From positions 29,267,375 to 29,331,374 of the forward strand of contig CAIIXF020000005.1 in the NCBI GenBank assembly GCA_903813345.2: a stretch of DNA of 64,000 nucleotides, written 5' to 3'. The notes beneath the pieces were generated by a model. It ran no database searches. It had not been told where the DNA came from and saw only the letters and a program-made list of their open reading frames with translations. The position numbers and the translations under genes were made by a program. Below are positions 54,067 through 64,000 of the stretch, piece by piece; the stretch's first letter is position 1, and every line of letters starts with the position of its first letter. The DNA comes from Owenia fusiformis (lineage: Eukaryota; Annelida; Polychaeta; Sabellida; Oweniidae).

Positions 54067-54480
54067 TGAGGTAGATACAATAACTTAAGCCAACTTAAAT
54101 TCAACACTCTCATATTCATTAAATTCTGGCAACTTTACCCTCTGATTCATTTGACATGATGACATTGATGTGATGTCACCCCAAACACTGTTAACTGGAA
54201 AATACATTGCTGAGGTAGGGAAAATACATGTCATTTATATGACATAATAATATGATATAATAATAATATAATAATATATGTATAATATAATATAATTAAT
54301 ATAATATATATTCTTTATGACCTCCTCTCCCCCTTAACAGATTACCTCTCCAAGAGGGGAAGTAGGAAGGAGGGGGGTGGGTGGTGCGAGACTATGGGAT
54401 GCCTGCCCACATACTCACTTCTATAGCAAACTGACCACAACATTGCAAGATAAATAAGAAATATAGAATATGATATTATT

Positions 54481-54680
54481 AATAACTATGAATAAAGAAT
54501 ACAATGATTTATACATACTAAAAATCTACATAATAAATAAAATAATATGATACGATATAATGTAATATAATATAGATTATTTTATAACTATGAATAGAGA
54601 ATACAATAGTTTATACATACTAAAAATCTACACAATAAATTAAATAATATGATACGATACATTTGTAATATAATATATTA
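54481..54680 (+). repeat. Two-copy tandem duplication, ~105 bp
   Basis: Both copies share ttatacatactaaaaatcta and ataatatgatacgata, in very AT-rich sequence. Confidence 0.8.
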
Positions 54681-55642
54681 ATATGAATTGTTACTGCTTA
54701 TCTCGACTTAAACCACTTACTTATTGATGTTTTGGATCTGATTCTACAATTACCTGATCAACATCCCCCTAGTGACACAAATTGGTATCAATGTCAGCAA
54801 GTCAGAATCACTGACAATAAGCCACATTAGCAAAATATAAATGTCATATTCAATATCAATATTTGAGATCTTGTGTGAAACAAGGGAAATATAAAATCTT
54901 CCGAGTTGTAAAATAAGACGAGATTGTTTTATGAACATATATCAGACTGAGTGGGATTCATGATTGTCAGATAGCAACCCGGACTCAAAAGATAACTTGA
55001 ACGGGTATTGTATATTGCGTCATACTACTGCTTTAGAGCAACCAGGTTATAAATACATGACTTCAAATACATATATATTTCCTACATATTTCTGCTGAAG
55101 TGTGTGTCTCAACTATAAATATAGACATGCGATTTGGAATGTTATTTACTGTCTTGTTAAACTTAAAATGTTAAGATTTTATGCCTCTTAAAAACACATT
55201 AGTAGCATGTTATCCTGTCGTTAACTGCGATACTGTGATCCATCTAACCTATGACACTGTATGAGATAACTTGAATCAGAAATGCTGAACCAAACTGAAC
55301 TTGCCTGGATCATTTGGAGAAATTATGTAATATATACTGTAGATTCGGTTAATTTGGCCTATTTTCCTGGGATTACGATGACAAGAAAGTGAAATGCCGC
55401 CCACCAACCCATCAAGCTGACAACAATATCATACTTTTTAGGTATGATAAAAACACTGAACATCATCCACAAAAAAAGTTGAGACTATAACAATATGTTA
55501 CCACTTGTAAATAATCACATACTAGATATAGGATTGGACCAAACAACACATTCTTGTAATCCAGGCGCATGACTGCCGCCTTAAATACAATAATGGTCAT
55601 GCAATACTAATAAAAATATATAATGATTGATAGCAAATTGAA

Positions 55643-56475
55643 TCATTTGGCATTCAAGGCCAAAACACATGGAACATAATTCTCCATTTCAATAAAATCT
55701 AAAATACAAATATTGATACCAGTTGGCCCTGTTTTCTTATCGCTCAACCATGACATAAATCTAGGCGCCACCTTTTTTGCTATATCTGTTTTTAAAGAGC
55801 CTGTTAAATATCTCATGATTGTTCCAACATCTGGTGTACAAACCCCCTGCCACACCCAAAATTTCTCAGGATCGTGTCCATTGGAGTATATGTCATCAAG
55901 AAATTTGAGGAGTTTGTCGCAATCAGGTGTGTTGGCCCAAGGAGACATTATCGATTGTGTAGGAAAGAACTGAAGGTAATCTGAGGCAATTTTATCCTTG
56001 TAGAAAATGATAACTTGAAGATTGTTCTCCCAAAGCATTTCAAGGGTTACGCTCTCCACATCGAGAAAAGGACACATTTTGTACCCGAAAACTTCAAGAA
56101 TCATCGAGAGGAATTGTTTATGATGGAAATCATTCATTTTGTAAAAGTGATTGAAATCGAGTAAAACAACCTCCTTTGGATGATCGATCAAAAACTGGTC
56201 AATCTCTCGTAGGGAATCCTCAATTTTATCGCCATACATTCCATGACAGAACACTATGTCTTCACATCCTGGTTTAGAAGTGGATCTCATATCAAAATAA
56301 CGTATCCCAGCATTGAGTTGTTCTGTAAATGTCTTACTCTGTGTAACGGACCAATTGTAAATTATATCTTTAGCCATATTGCCAAATATCTTACATAGGT
56401 CGAAAATGGCTTTTTCGTTGTCTGGTGATAATTCTCCTGTCTTGTCTAAATGACAGCTGAATGAGTCGTGAGAAC
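55643..56475 (-). CDS. PLCXD2/3-like PI-PLC X-domain protein, last exon
   Basis: Terminal coding exon, acceptor tttatttaag|GT at 56476/56475, open for 276 codons to TGA. It begins in the middle of the conserved PGSHDSF motif, which carries the first catalytic His. It continues through KWSVTQ-like NWSVTQSKTF, AGIRYFDMRSTSKPG, the second His in FCHGMYGD, VVLLDFNHFY, LDVESVTLEMLWENNLQVII and SPWANT. Alignment with human PLCXD3 (321 residues) indicates the N-terminal ~35-40 residues are in upstream exon(s) not found. The family has only the X catalytic domain, with no Y, PH or C2 domain; substrate is presumed phosphoinositide. An internal Met at 56377 is not the true start. Convergent with FRMD4. 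Confidence 0.9.
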
Positions 56476-56514
56476 CTTAAATAAAAAAAATGATGTGATG
56501 AGACAAATATTATA

Positions 56515-56665
56515 CAGTGATCTCCCTGTGCAAACGCAAGTGGGCGCTGAAAACCTGAAAATCCATTTGGACCCACTTGAAAATGAGAAAAATCAATTTT
56601 GGTCTGAATTGTGAAAATGGAAACTTTGCACCAAGTTGAAAAAGAATCCTTTGGAGATCACTGTT
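56515..56665. repeat. Dispersed repeat with acccacttgaaaatgag
   Basis: Second good copy of the family at 34497-34690; it lies just upstream of the PLCXD exon on the antisense side. Confidence 0.6.
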
Positions 56666-57089
56666 GTATAATTGCAATTTTTCGATTTCACTTTCAGCTA
56701 AAAATGATTCTATTTATTTATACTATATTTTTGTCCAGTGCTTGGTGATAAAAGGTAGGAAGGTACTTTATTAAATCTATTTCTGGTCCTAAAAGATTTT
56801 TATCAAAGAAATAAGAAAAAAAGCTGAAAAAGTTACAAACCAACAAGAATAAAAAGCCGCAAAATTTCAGCAGACTGGAAATTAGCAAAAATTTAGATTC
56901 GCGAAACTTCAAAATCGCAAAAACATGAAATATAATATAGTGTCAAATATTAGTTGGGGGGAGTACAGTATGTACCTGATAAACAATAACACCAAATACT
57001 GAGTAATAATATTCCTTCTAGGTTACTCAACCAACCTGACTTATCTTTAGCTATGTACAGTAACTCCCAGGGTTTACTCGAGTCTATTG

Positions 57090-57715
57090 GTTACTGCTTA
57101 CAGCTTACTTCCTGCGAAAGCTATTTGGATTTTGATATAATAGCTTTCCCACGGAGCATTTGGACAGCTCAATGATCGTGACCTTTGAAATCGAATTAAG
57201 TCGATCCGCGGCTTACTTTTGGTCTCTAACTGTGTCTTACATCAGTATCATCAATCCGTGTAAGTATTGGAGCGCTGGAGTACTTCTTTTTCGATCAAGA
57301 CTTGTAATTGTTAGTCGAGGGAATCGTTTTACTGCCAAATTCCAATATGGCGGTTTTTGCTCGGACATTTTCGTAAATCTCCGGAGGTTGTCCGAACCTA
57401 ACTAATTCTCAAAATTCATTTCGTTCGTTGCGTATCTCGCACCTAGCAAACCGCCATATTGGAAATAGGTCTGTAAAACTTTAACTCGATGAACAATTTA
57501 CAAGTCTTGATCGAAAAAGAAGTACTCCAGCGCTCCAATACTTACACGGATTGATGATACTGATGTAAGACACAGTTAGAGACCAAAAGTAAGCCGCGGA
57601 TCGACTTAATTCAATTTCAAAGGTCACTATTGATCAGCTGTTCACTTCTCCGTTTGAGAGCCATATGTTTCAAAATCTAACATGGCTCTCGAAGTGAGTA
57701 ACTTACAGCTAGTTA
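57090..57715. repeat. Large palindrome, ~180-bp near-perfect arms
   Basis: Core arms 57179-57357 and 57448-57627 are near-perfect reverse complements (for example ggagcgctggagtacttctt versus its complement near 57520), with a 90-bp spacer. Weaker pairing extends to ~57090 and ~57715. The inner ends carry caatatggcggttt / aaaccgccatattg. The right outer part has its own small palindrome (gagagccat...atggctctc). Probably a foldback MITE; transcripts would form a long hairpin. Confidence 0.85.
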
Positions 57716-58019
57716 TACAAAAAATAATCTAAATAAAGTAATATTGGATGGAGGGGGGATAGGATGGAGGGGGGATTTATGTCTTAACGATGGAACAAAT
57801 TTACAAGAACTCGTGTATTTGAAAAAACTGAACTCAGTACCCCAGTAAGAAACTGGATATAATATCCCTGGAAAATGAAAAATGGGAAAATTTGAAGTCA
57901 TAAGAATAAATTCAAGTACAGTAGCATGTCTTATCATGTCTTACATACATGTTATCCCCCCTCCATTCTATCCCCCCCTCCATCCAATACTAATTTATTT
58001 CGATTATTTTTTGTATAAC
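57712..58019. mobile_element. MITE with ~68-bp inverted ends, 308 bp
   Basis: Ends gttatacaaaaaataatc and gattattttttgtataac, continuing into ggatggaggggggata in both arms. No coding capacity; target duplication unclear. It abuts the large palindrome. Confidence 0.75.
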
Positions 58020-58529
58020 GCATGGAAACTAACTTTAAAAAGTCAGCAATGTCATTAGTATTGTGATAATAACGTCCCTTATACCTATTTATTACAGGTC
58101 ATGTAGACCATTGATGCCCGATTTATAGCAAAAACATTGAGTTTTGCACGTTGGTGATGATGCACCTTTTTTAATAGATGTCATATCTTAGAAGGGTATC
58201 AGTTCAAAAAAAAGACTTGATGGCCTAACATATTTTGCCATGCACTGCGCCTATTCATTTGGCAATTCAGTTGTAAAATAAATCTTCCATATTTGTTGAG
58301 TTTTCTTTCAGAAGTCGCCTAATAGGCTAACCCCCCCCCCCCCACATCCATTTTGTACGATCACAGGGCGTGGAAATACATCCAATTTTTTACAAAAATG
58401 TTACTTTCCAGCTGAGCCTTAACTCGAGCCTTGAACCCTGTTAATCGTAAATCTGTATTGTATTTATTTATAGGATGTATTTCCTAAGAAAAATTCTGCA
58501 TGCCATAGGATGAATCCTAGGCATACCTA

Positions 58530-58830
58530 GAGAGAGAGCGCATGCGCAAAGTGTAAGACGGAAAAATTGAGCTCCGAAAAATAACTTTATTTTTGTGTAT
58601 TTACAGCTAGTCTGAACATTCTACATAACTACACAGACCGCCTATAACTCGCTGGAGGTGCCAAGAATCCAACGCGACCCTTCAACGGACTAAAACCACC
58701 GGGAAAGTTGGAATACGTGACCAACAAGATCCACCTCGTGTCCGCCATTGCAGCCATTTTGCCCGGGAAATTTCCATTGGAAATTCGTTTGTCACGGGAA
58801 CCTGAGGACCCAGTGTGTGCCCAGCTTTGT
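58530..58830. promoter_or_regulatory. CpG-rich promoter-like block
   Basis: Contains a perfect NRF1-type palindrome gcgcatgcgc (58538-58547) and, on the - strand, aaaatggctgcaatggcgg, a YY1-like initiator arrangement. It could be the promoter of the - strand PLCXD gene or the 5' end/internal promoter of the LINE downstream. Direction unresolved. Confidence 0.35.
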
Positions 58831-59628
58831 GTGCCCAGCTGTTTCTTATAATCTTAGCTGGAGGTATAGATCCTCCGGATCTTTTAATATATATTTTTAT
58901 CTTTTTTGACCAATACAAATATTTCTTAAAAAACCTAGTGACTGTCTAGTAAAAAGCAGGTTTTGATATTTTTATCTGTAAGTTATACAGTAGCCTACTC
59001 AATAATCATTCCACGCTACAGCTAACTTTGATACTATTTACCTAAGAAGTATAATTCAAGCAACTTTATTGCATTTCTGGGGCGTCGCCCGCCACTGCAT
59101 GGTCACCTCTCTGGTGCCATTTTGTTTTCGTTTTTGATAAGTCTATGCGACATTGTTTCAGCTAAATTAGACGAGTGGTGTACAGCATTTAGAAGCTAAT
59201 GATTTCCTTGATAAAGTAAGAATTTTTTTCCTATGAGTTAGCTGTGTATCACCTGCTTTTAGTGTAGTTAGTGCTTTACCTGCTTTCCCTGCTTTGCGTG
59301 CTGCACTGTGTGTATTTTACTGCAACATTGCTAGAGTAGGACTAATTATCCAGTAGGGCAAGGTTCGTAGTGTATCTAGTAACTAATAAGGATATACCAT
59401 TGTATGATTTGTTGTGGCCGATTTAGATTGGCACATTTTAGTTATTTTTATATGTGTTAGGATTGAAAAGTCTATTTTTACAGAGTCTATTTTTACAAAG
59501 CTTTCTTTTTTATATAAACCTTTTTATAAATATATATATACACATAGAGTATTTTTATCTTTGCCAAATAACCAACTCACTTGGTAACTGTACAGGTACA
59601 TGTTAAACCAGCTTCCAGACAGCTTGGA

Positions 59629-60717
59629 ATGCCTGTAAAATCGAAGTCAAAAGCTAAAAAGGCTACCATTCTCAAATCAAAGGAAAAGGACTCCTGTCCA
59701 TGTAATAAAGATTTAGATAGTATATTTCTGAACTGCTCAAATTGTGAGCAATGGTGGCATTCTAACTGTCTGGGTCTAGGTAATAGCGAGGAAGACTGCC
59801 CGTTACTCAAATTATATGCGCAAGAAGAGACTGTCTTCAACTGCCCTTACTGCATACTCAACAGCATAAATGCTGATATAAAGCTTAAGCCTCAGAACAC
59901 GGTCTCTCCTTCGGATAAGCAAAACAATCTGGCTAATAATTTGAGTCCACCTAAGATTTCTCAAGCTAAACATAGTAGCAAGAGTGCTATCAATAGCACT
60001 GTGAGTCAAAATCTACCAAAGAACATTTTAATCATCGACAACTTGAAAAACCCAGGCCTATTCAAGGATAGTGATAAAATCAAAAAAGAAATTTTCAAAC
60101 ATAAATCCCAAGTTAAAATAACCCACACTTATCAGCTTTGCAGAGGAGGAATTGCAATTCACTACGCTGACCCAGAACAAAAGGAACTCCTCAGCAGGGA
60201 CTGGCCTGAATCAGCGTTTGGAGGAAGTGGCAAACAACTTGACATACACGACACTACCCCCACATCCCGTTGTATCATAAGGAACGTCCCTACAAGTATA
60301 AATCCAGAAGAACTGAAACAAGTAGTTGAGCAACAATCAGGTATAAGTGTATCTATAAGAAGATTCAAATACAGGGATACTGGTAAGGGCATGCCTATAG
60401 TGGCTGCCACATGTAGTAATCATACTGATCTGTCTATCTTATTCAAAACAAAATTAACTATTGGTAATAAAATTTTGTTAGTGGAAGCAATCAACACAGC
60501 CAAGCACAAAGTAACCCGGTGCTTCCGTTGCCAATTTTACGGGCACGTGGCGAAGGCTTGCACTAACAAAGCTAAGTGCGAAAACTGTGGTGGTGCACAT
60601 AAGAATAAGTGTACCAATTCAACTAAGTGTAACAACTGTGGAGAAAACCACAAAGCTAGCTCCAATAAGTGCATTTATTATATTGATTTAAAGCTCAAAA
60701 GGAGCACTAATGTATAG
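59629..60717 (+). CDS. LINE ORF1, PHD-finger and zinc-knuckle protein
   Basis: 362 residues from ATG 59629; an in-frame TTG upstream is not used as the start. The basic N-terminus (MPVKSKSKAKK) precedes a PHD-like finger at about residues 22-79, with CPCNKD, CSNCEQWWHSNC and CPYC. A middle region (~190-290) with RCIIRNVPTSINPEEL may be RRM-like. Three Cys-rich knuckles follow at ~297-350 (CFRCQFYGHVAKAC, CENCGGAHKNKC, CNNCGENHKASSNKC). These proteins bind the element RNA as the RNP core; the PHD finger might read histone marks at targets, which is speculation. Confidence 0.9.
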   Translation: MPVKSKSKAKKATILKSKEKDSCPCNKDLDSIFLNCSNCEQWWHSNCLGLGNSEEDCPLLKLYAQEETVFNCPYCILNSINADIKLKPQNTVSPSDKQNNLANNLSPPKISQAKHSSKSAINSTVSQNLPKNILIIDNLKNPGLFKDSDKIKKEIFKHKSQVKITHTYQLCRGGIAIHYADPEQKELLSRDWPESAFGGSGKQLDIHDTTPTSRCIIRNVPTSINPEELKQVVEQQSGISVSIRRFKYRDTGKGMPIVAATCSNHTDLSILFKTKLTIGNKILLVEAINTAKHKVTRCFRCQFYGHVAKACTNKAKCENCGGAHKNKCTNSTKCNNCGENHKASSNKCIYYIDLKLKRSTNV

Positions 60718-60769
60718 TAACTCCATAACTATAGTGGCTGCTACTCTCTTACTTTCTCTGCTAGTGACA

Positions 60770-63700
60770 ATGAAAATATTCCAAGCTAACATACGTTCTA
60801 TCAACACCTCGGCTAAATACATCAAACATATCTCTCCTGAAGCATCTATATTTTGCATTACAGAAATCTGGCACCCTACAGCTGAATCAATCCAAAGAGC
60901 CGGTCTAAAAGACTGGACTTGGATTTCCTCTATCAGACAAGGCAGGGAGGGGGGCGGGGCAGCCATTATAGCATCACCAGACACAAAGGTGGTAAAAAGA
61001 AATGATCTCATGAGAAATGACATAGAGGCAGCTTGGGCAAATGTCTATTGTAAAGACCTCGCTTTTCTTCTATGTTCAGTTTATATACCCCCAGGAAACA
61101 TTGAATCATGGGATAAATTTTCTAGAGTGGCAACCTCTGCTTTACATAGCAAGCTTCCAGTACTTTTTACAGGGGATTTTAATGGGAGACATCCCTTATG
61201 GAATGACTGTTCTATTAACAAATTGGGAAGCACTATTGCAGAGTTTGCCATGATCCATGACTTACACATTTTCAACAACCATCAGTTCACTAGAAATGAA
61301 ACTATCATCGATTTAACCATCGGCTCCGGCTCACTGACATCCAAGATCTCGGAGTGGGCGGTGCGGGATGAGATCTATTTGAAATCAGATCACAAACTTA
61401 TCTCATTCAGCGTCGGCCAGGCCGGGAAGGAGGAAGTCAGGGAATATTATGATTTGAAAAATGCAAATTGGGAAAAATTTGTTTCTGAAATGGAAAAACT
61501 TTGTCTTAACTGGCAACAAAACGTTATTGCTGCCAATGTTGAAGAAGCTTACACCTCCCTATGCTCGATAATGCTCAAAGTCATAAACGACATCATACCT
61601 AAGAAAAAAATTTGTTCTAAGAGCAAAGGGTGGTGGAACGACAATTTAAATCAACAAGTTAAAGCTCTGAGAAGGGCAAAACGCCGTTATAACAAGCGCA
61701 GTGACCCTCATAATTGGGAAACCTATACCAGGCTCGCAGAAGAGTTCGCAGAGAGTGCACATAAAGCTGAATCTAGCTATTGGGATGATCTCTTCGAAGA
61801 GCTTGATCTGGGTAACCCAAATATGATATGGAAAACTGTAATGAAAACTCAAACCAAAAAGGGTAAGAAAATAGTCCAACCAATTATAGATGGAAATGGT
61901 AACATTCATCATACCGATGAGGACATTGCAGAAACTATGGTTAAGCAATATGGCAAGCAACATCTGCCAGTACAGCGGTATGATGAATGGTACAACTTTG
62001 TTGTGAGAAAGGCCAAAGAATCTGTCCAATTTGAAAAAATCAAAATTAAAAACACTAATTACAATCAGACTTGCGAACCTTTTAACAAGGACATAGAATT
62101 TGATGAAATAATAGCAGCTATTGAGAAAACACCAGCTAAAACTGCTCCTAGTCCTAGGGAAAAAATTTTGAGTATTTTTATCAAAAAAGGGGGGATCACA
62201 CTACATAAATCAATTTGGCTTCTCTCACAGAAATGCTGGGCGGAAGGTCAGCTTCCCCAGGAATTTAGAATTGATCCAAAGATTATGCTAGGTAAACCTA
62301 ACAAAAATAACTATAATTCAGACAGATCCTATCGCCCTATAACACTTGAAGCTCAAGTTGGGAAAATCCTACAAAGGGTAGTCAGCCCAAGGTTATCATG
62401 GATAAGCGAGACTACATCCTCTTACTGTGCCTTCCAGGATGCTTACAGGGAACATAGATCCTGTTCACAGACTGTGATTAGATTGGTGCAGTCCATCCAG
62501 GAGGCGTGGAATAGAGGAGAATATGTCATCGCAGCAGTATTAGATTACGAGAGCTGTTTTGAACGGGTGTTTAGGGAGGGGCTCATCTACAAACTAGCCC
62601 AGAAGGGAATCAATGGACGCCTGTTAGTGTACATCAGTGAATACTTAACTAATAGGCAATTCTCTATATCTGTCAACAACCACACTACTCCCCTACTGCC
62701 ATCAGTGGTGGGCATCCCTCAGGGGTCCGTGTTGTCTCCGCTTCTCTGTAATCTCTACACGGCAGACTCCATGGACAACATAGGGTCGGAGAAGGCTGGC
62801 TTTGCAGATGACAACACAATATGGGCATGTGGAGCTGACTTGAAAGAGATAGAGAAACTCATCAACACGGACTTGAATCAATTAACCAACAAATGGTGCA
62901 AAAGATGGAACATGGAGATCGCCCCTGAAAAAACCGAGGTAATGGTCTTCAGTCCACCTGGTATCACTAGCCCCGATATTAATATCTTTATCGACGGCCG
63001 GAAACTCCAGGTGGTATCCCACAAGAAGATTCTTGGATTCACCATAGATAACGAACTTAAATTTAATCTACATATCGAAAATAAGAAAAAATCTGCATTC
63101 GGTGCTCTTGCGGGCATAAACAATTTCACTTCCAGCAAATCGGGCTGTAGCCAAGAGGTATTCACCATGCTGTACAAAGCGTTGGTGATACCGCACTTCG
63201 AAACCAGCATTAGTGCTCTGGCTGCAGTTACCGAGAAAGCTGTTTCTGCCTATGCACCAGTCCAGAGGGCAGCACTACTTAGAGCAACCGGATGCCTCAA
63301 CTCAACTAGCACTGACTCATTAGAAGTACTGGCTGGTGTACTACCGCTTGATATTTTACTAAGAAGCAGGCAGGCTCAAGAGGGTGTGAGAATAGCTACC
63401 CACACTGAGTCAGACCCCATTGCCAGGGAATTTTTGAGATGGGGTGGGTCATCTCAAACTGAGAAGACCCCCTCCTGCTTTAATATCATAACAGCCAGAC
63501 TGAGACTTCATAGATGCCCCACACAACCTAACAAGTATATACAGCACTATTACCATCACCAGGATGTAGACATCTTCCAACCTACGAAGGCAACCATCCA
63601 TAACGAAGATTTTGCCAACACAAAGTCCGCCCAAAGTGTTCGAATAAGCTCAGTGCTTAGTGAACAGCCGGACGGTAGGACTATAGTCTTCACAGACGGG

Positions 63701-64000
63701 TCAGCCTATGGTAATCCTGGTCCTTCGGGAGCTGCTGCAGTGGTTTATGTGGGTGGACTTAAATCTACACCTATATGTCTTGAGCAACCAGTCTCCCTCA
63801 TAGGTAACAACTATTATGGGGAAGTGGTAGCAATAAAGATGGCGGTAGAATATCTGACAACCATAAAGACTAGCAGCAACATCCTGCTCTTGTCAGACTG
63901 CCAACCCGCTATAACAGCATCTTTTATTACTACCAAGTGTAAAAGCATCACAGAGGACATTATTGACACAAGGAAAGCCTGCAAACTGCTATCTTTACAG
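60770..64000 (+). CDS. LINE ORF2: endonuclease, reverse transcriptase, RNase H (3' end beyond window)
   Basis: 1,077 codons with no stop, checked codon by codon, running off the window. Endonuclease: TEIWHP, GDFNGRHPLW (~135) and SDHKLIS (~206). RT: RPITLEAQVGKIL, catalytic Asp in AAVLDYESCFERV (~591), GIPQGSVLSPLLCNLY and FADD (678-681; Phe replaces the usual Tyr of YADD). RNase H: VFTDGSAYGNPGPSGAAAVV (~973), GEVVAIKMAVEY and LLSDCQPA, giving the D-E-D catalytic set. It carries out target-primed reverse transcription. All key residues seen are intact, so it may be a young or active copy. Confidence 0.93.
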   Translation, partial: MKIFQANIRSINTSAKYIKHISPEASIFCITEIWHPTAESIQRAGLKDWTWISSIRQGREGGGAAIIASPDTKVVKRNDLMRNDIEAAWANVYCKDLAFLLCSVYIPPGNIESWDKFSRVATSALHSKLPVLFTGDFNGRHPLWNDCSINKLGSTIAEFAMIHDLHIFNNHQFTRNETIIDLTIGSGSLTSKISEWAVRDEIYLKSDHKLISFSVGQAGKEEVREYYDLKNANWEKFVSEMEKLCLNWQQNVIAANVEEAYTSLCSIMLKVINDIIPKKKICSKSKGWWNDNLNQQVKALRRAKRRYNKRSDPHNWETYTRLAEEFAESAHKAESSYWDDLFEELDLGNPNMIWKTVMKTQTKKGKKIVQPIIDGNGNIHHTDEDIAETMVKQYGKQHLPVQRYDEWYNFVVRKAKESVQFEKIKIKNTNYNQTCEPFNKDIEFDEIIAAIEKTPAKTAPSPREKILSIFIKKGGITLHKSIWLLSQKCWAEGQLPQEFRIDPKIMLGKPNKNNYNSDRSYRPITLEAQVGKILQRVVSPRLSWISETTSSYCAFQDAYREHRSCSQTVIRLVQSIQEAWNRGEYVIAAVLDYESCFERVFREGLIYKLAQKGINGRLLVYISEYLTNRQFSISVNNHTTPLLPSVVGIPQGSVLSPLLCNLYTADSMDNIGSEKAGFADDNTIWACGADLKEIEKLINTDLNQLTNKWCKRWNMEIAPEKTEVMVFSPPGITSPDINIFIDGRKLQVVSHKKILGFTIDNELKFNLHIENKKKSAFGALAGINNFTSSKSGCSQEVFTMLYKALVIPHFETSISALAAVTEKAVSAYAPVQRAALLRATGCLNSTSTDSLEVLAGVLPLDILLRSRQAQEGVRIATHTESDPIAREFLRWGGSSQTEKTPSCFNIITARLRLHRCPTQPNKYIQHYYHHQDVDIFQPTKATIHNEDFANTKSAQSVRISSVLSEQPDGRTIVFTDGSAYGNPGPSGAAAVVYVGGLKSTPICLEQPVSLIGNNYYGEVVAIKMAVEYLTTIKTSSNILLLSDCQPAITASFITTKCKSITEDIIDTRKACKLLSLQ

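Larger units (their letters stand above)
59629..64000 (+). mobile_element. Non-LTR retrotransposon (LINE with RNase H), continues past window
   Basis: ORF1 and ORF2 are both open and separated by 52 nt. Domain order (zinc-finger ORF1; apurinic-type endonuclease, RT, RNase H in ORF2) fits the I/Jockey-type supergroup with RNase H; the exact clade is unassigned. The 5'UTR start is uncertain and may reach ~58.5 kb; the 3' end lies outside. Confidence 0.9.

Noticed and set aside
58682-58920. Upstream PLCXD exon in the CpG block (minus-strand ATG followed by CCCG|GTGG)
   Set aside because: The phase would fit, but the residues do not resemble the PLCXD N-terminus and the donor is poor.

Overview
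This window looks like nuclear DNA from a bilaterian invertebrate, probably marine. It is AT-rich and gene-sparse, with short exons, kilobase-scale GT-AG introns, many small repeats, frequent poly-G/poly-C runs and a DIRS-type element. The main gene clearly resembles vertebrate FRMD4A/FRMD4B. The phylum cannot be fixed from the sequence alone.

Layout. About 49 kb (3292-52529, + strand) is one gene, an FRMD4A/B-like FERM-domain scaffold. I could place 19 coding exons whose phases all agree, giving 1,167 codons plus stop. The FERM domain comes first, then a CUPID/DUF3338 cytohesin-binding coiled-coil region, then a long disordered tail. One further in-frame 105-nt cassette exon and an alternative short C-terminus are predicted. 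Convergent to it, on the - strand at 55643-56475, is the last exon of a PLCXD2/3-like PI-PLC-X-domain gene. Intron 3 holds an intronless antisense gene for an ANKH-like multipass membrane protein.

The introns are crowded with mobile DNA. Intron 1 has a 22-bp minisatellite, a ~6.1-kb foldback-like inverted repeat carrying minisatellites in its arms, and several TA-flanked pogo-like non-autonomous elements. Intron 4 has a 20-bp minisatellite (35 units), a CpG-rich block that may be an internal promoter, a mariner element with 188-bp terminal inverted repeats whose transposase is interrupted by a 171-bp spliceosomal-type intron, and another pogo-like element. Intron 9 has an internally deleted DIRS retroelement that keeps its inverted termini, its internal complementary region, an Arg/Ser-rich gag-like ORF and the end of its tyrosine recombinase. 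Downstream of the PLCXD exon are a near-perfect 180-bp-arm palindrome, a 308-bp MITE, and a LINE (59629 to the window end) with a PHD-finger/zinc-knuckle ORF1 and an uninterrupted endonuclease-RT-RNase H ORF2.

No wholly new multigene system is visible. The most unusual items are the DIRS derivative with its circle-templating architecture, the intron-bearing long-TIR mariner, the minisatellite-armed foldback, the nested ANKH-like gene and the predicted FRMD4 cassette exon.
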